Shown here: piece after piece, positions 7,427 to 8,305 of the stretch | Position numbering within the stretch: position 1 is the first letter of the stretch | Layout of the letters: every line of letters starts with the position of its first letter | Assembly (NCBI GenBank): GCA_947457325.1 | Contig: CANGVU010000033.1 | Span: 1 to 8,305 of the forward strand | Direction: 5' to 3' | DNA: 8,305 nt | DNA from: Flavobacteriales bacterium | GTDB taxonomy: Bacteria > Bacteroidota > Bacteroidia > Flavobacteriales_D > Sanyastnellaceae | The notes under the pieces: generated by a model | What the model was told of the DNA's origin: nothing | The model's input: only the letters and a program-made list of their open reading frames with translations | The model's database searches: none | Program-made: the position numbers and the translations under genes

Positions 7427-7438
7427 ATTTCCAAAACA

Positions 7439-8305
7439 ATGAATATCAAAAGAATCGTTTTCATGGGAACCCCAGAGTTTGCTGTAACTTCTTTGCAGGC
7501 TTTGGTCAGTGCCAAATTCAATGTTGTTGGCGTTGTGACTGTTCCTGATAAACCCGCTGGTCGTGGTCAAAAAATACAACAAAGCGCCGTGAAAATTTTT
7601 GCGGACAGTCATCAATTGCCAACGCTTCAGCCCATTAAACTTAAGGATCCAGATTTTCTTGCATCCCTTGCTAACTGGCACGCAGACCTTTTTGTTGTAG
7701 TAGCATTTAGAATGCTTCCTGAAATTGTTTGGAAAATGCCAGTCTTGGGTACCATAAATCTTCACGGCTCGTTGTTGCCCAAATACAGGGGAGCCGCGCC
7801 CATTCATTGGGCAGTTGTTAATGGAGAACATGAGACAGGAGTTACGACTTTTTTTATCAATGAACAAATTGATACAGGTGATGTCATTGAAAGAACGGTC
7901 ATTCCAATTGGTCCCGATGAAACGACAGGAGAACTGCACGATCGCATGATGCTCATCGGCGCCCAAACCCTTTGTCATACCGTTCAAATGATCTTAGATG
8001 GTTCCGCGCAATCACAAGAACAATTGGATAGCGAAGCTTGTCACGCTCCAAAACTGTCGCGTGAAATTGCTCAAATCAACTGGAACAATGCGGGTTTAAC
8101 CATTCACAATTTCATCAGAGGGATGTCACCATATCCTTGTGCTTGGACCATATTCAAGGATAAAACCTTAAAAGTATTTCAGGGCCATTATGAAATGTCA
8201 AATGATGTCGGTCTTTCGCAGGAAATAGGAGAATTGAAAGATGGCAAGTTGCGTTTTCGAACCACCGATGGTTGGTATTACCCAACTGAAGTGCAATGGG
8301 AGGGG
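7439..8305 (+). CDS. fmt: Methionyl-tRNA formyltransferase (3' end beyond window)
   Basis: Transfers a formyl group from 10-formyltetrahydrofolate to the amino group of methionyl-tRNAfMet, making the initiator tRNA for bacterial translation; cytoplasmic. The frame is open for 289 codons to the window edge without a stop; Fmt proteins are usually a little over 300 residues, so only a short C-terminal piece should be missing. The N-terminus has FMGTPEFA (8-15). The formyl-transfer residues are visible: Asn107 and His109 in INLHGSLLP, Asp145 in DTGD. The family block PKYRGAAPIHWA (114-125) and TGVT (133-136) are intact. The C-terminal OB-like tRNA-binding domain starts around residue 205-210 with KLSREI. 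The ATG at 7439 is the natural start, in an A-rich context (CCAAAACA) typical of Bacteroidota genes without a Shine-Dalgarno site. It follows the lysozyme terminator very closely. Confidence 0.97.
   Translation, partial: MNIKRIVFMGTPEFAVTSLQALVSAKFNVVGVVTVPDKPAGRGQKIQQSAVKIFADSHQLPTLQPIKLKDPDFLASLANWHADLFVVVAFRMLPEIVWKMPVLGTINLHGSLLPKYRGAAPIHWAVVNGEHETGVTTFFINEQIDTGDVIERTVIPIGPDETTGELHDRMMLIGAQTLCHTVQMILDGSAQSQEQLDSEACHAPKLSREIAQINWNNAGLTIHNFIRGMSPYPCAWTIFKDKTLKVFQGHYEMSNDVGLSQEIGELKDGKLRFRTTDGWYYPTEVQWEG

Noticed and set aside
7379..7987. A 202-residue minus-strand open frame opposite the lysozyme end and fmt
   Set aside because: It overlaps most of a confidently recognised fmt and crosses the lysozyme terminator. 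Its translation is rich in Cys, His and Asn with no recognisable domain, as expected of an antisense shadow.
1..8305. Defence system, CRISPR array, prophage or mobile element
   Set aside because: No array repeats, transposase, integrase or phage structural gene is visible. The GH25 lysozyme has no phage neighbours, and the gap between it and fmt holds only a terminator.

Overview
The window suggests a member of the Bacteroidota, most likely a flavobacterium-like lineage. The evidence is a PafA-type alkaline phosphatase, a large secreted protein ending in a type IX secretion (T9SS) sorting domain, an exact match to the Bacteroidota -7 promoter motif, A-rich start regions without Shine-Dalgarno sequences, and AT-rich DNA. 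No RNA gene, insertion sequence, CRISPR array or phage gene was found. The content looks like ordinary chromosome.

Layout. Positions 1-141 hold the last 46 codons of an unidentified plus-strand gene, ending in a perfect hairpin. Positions 184-1899 encode a lipoprotein phosphatase of the PafA family with all recognisable active-site residues. It overlaps by one base (TAATG) an M61-family aminopeptidase (1899-3359) that has its zinc ligands but no signal peptide and no C-terminal PDZ domain. The convergent gap 3360-3469 carries an AT-only hairpin with a T-tract, serving the minus-strand gene. That gene (3470-6487) encodes a 1005-residue secreted protein: signal peptide, lamin-tail domain (LTD) split by an insertion, chitobiase-type beta-sandwich, CotH-like atypical kinase domain, InlB-type repeat, T9SS sorting domain. 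A divergent gap (6488-6656) separates it from a GH25 lysozyme (6657-7382), which has a strong intrinsic terminator. The start of fmt, methionyl-tRNA formyltransferase (7439 to the window end), lies 12 bases beyond the terminator's T-tract.

How the genes relate. Three products act in or beyond the envelope: the phosphatase (periplasm), the CotH/LTD protein (surface or secreted) and the lysozyme (peptidoglycan). Fmt and the M61 peptidase look cytoplasmic. The only clear co-transcribed pair is pafA plus the M61 gene. The other neighbours lie in separate transcription units, and nothing shows that the window encodes one pathway. The strongest unusual signal is the 180-residue insertion in the LTD domain, whose two halves appear to be in circularly permuted order. 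I see no convincing case for a wholly new multigene system here.
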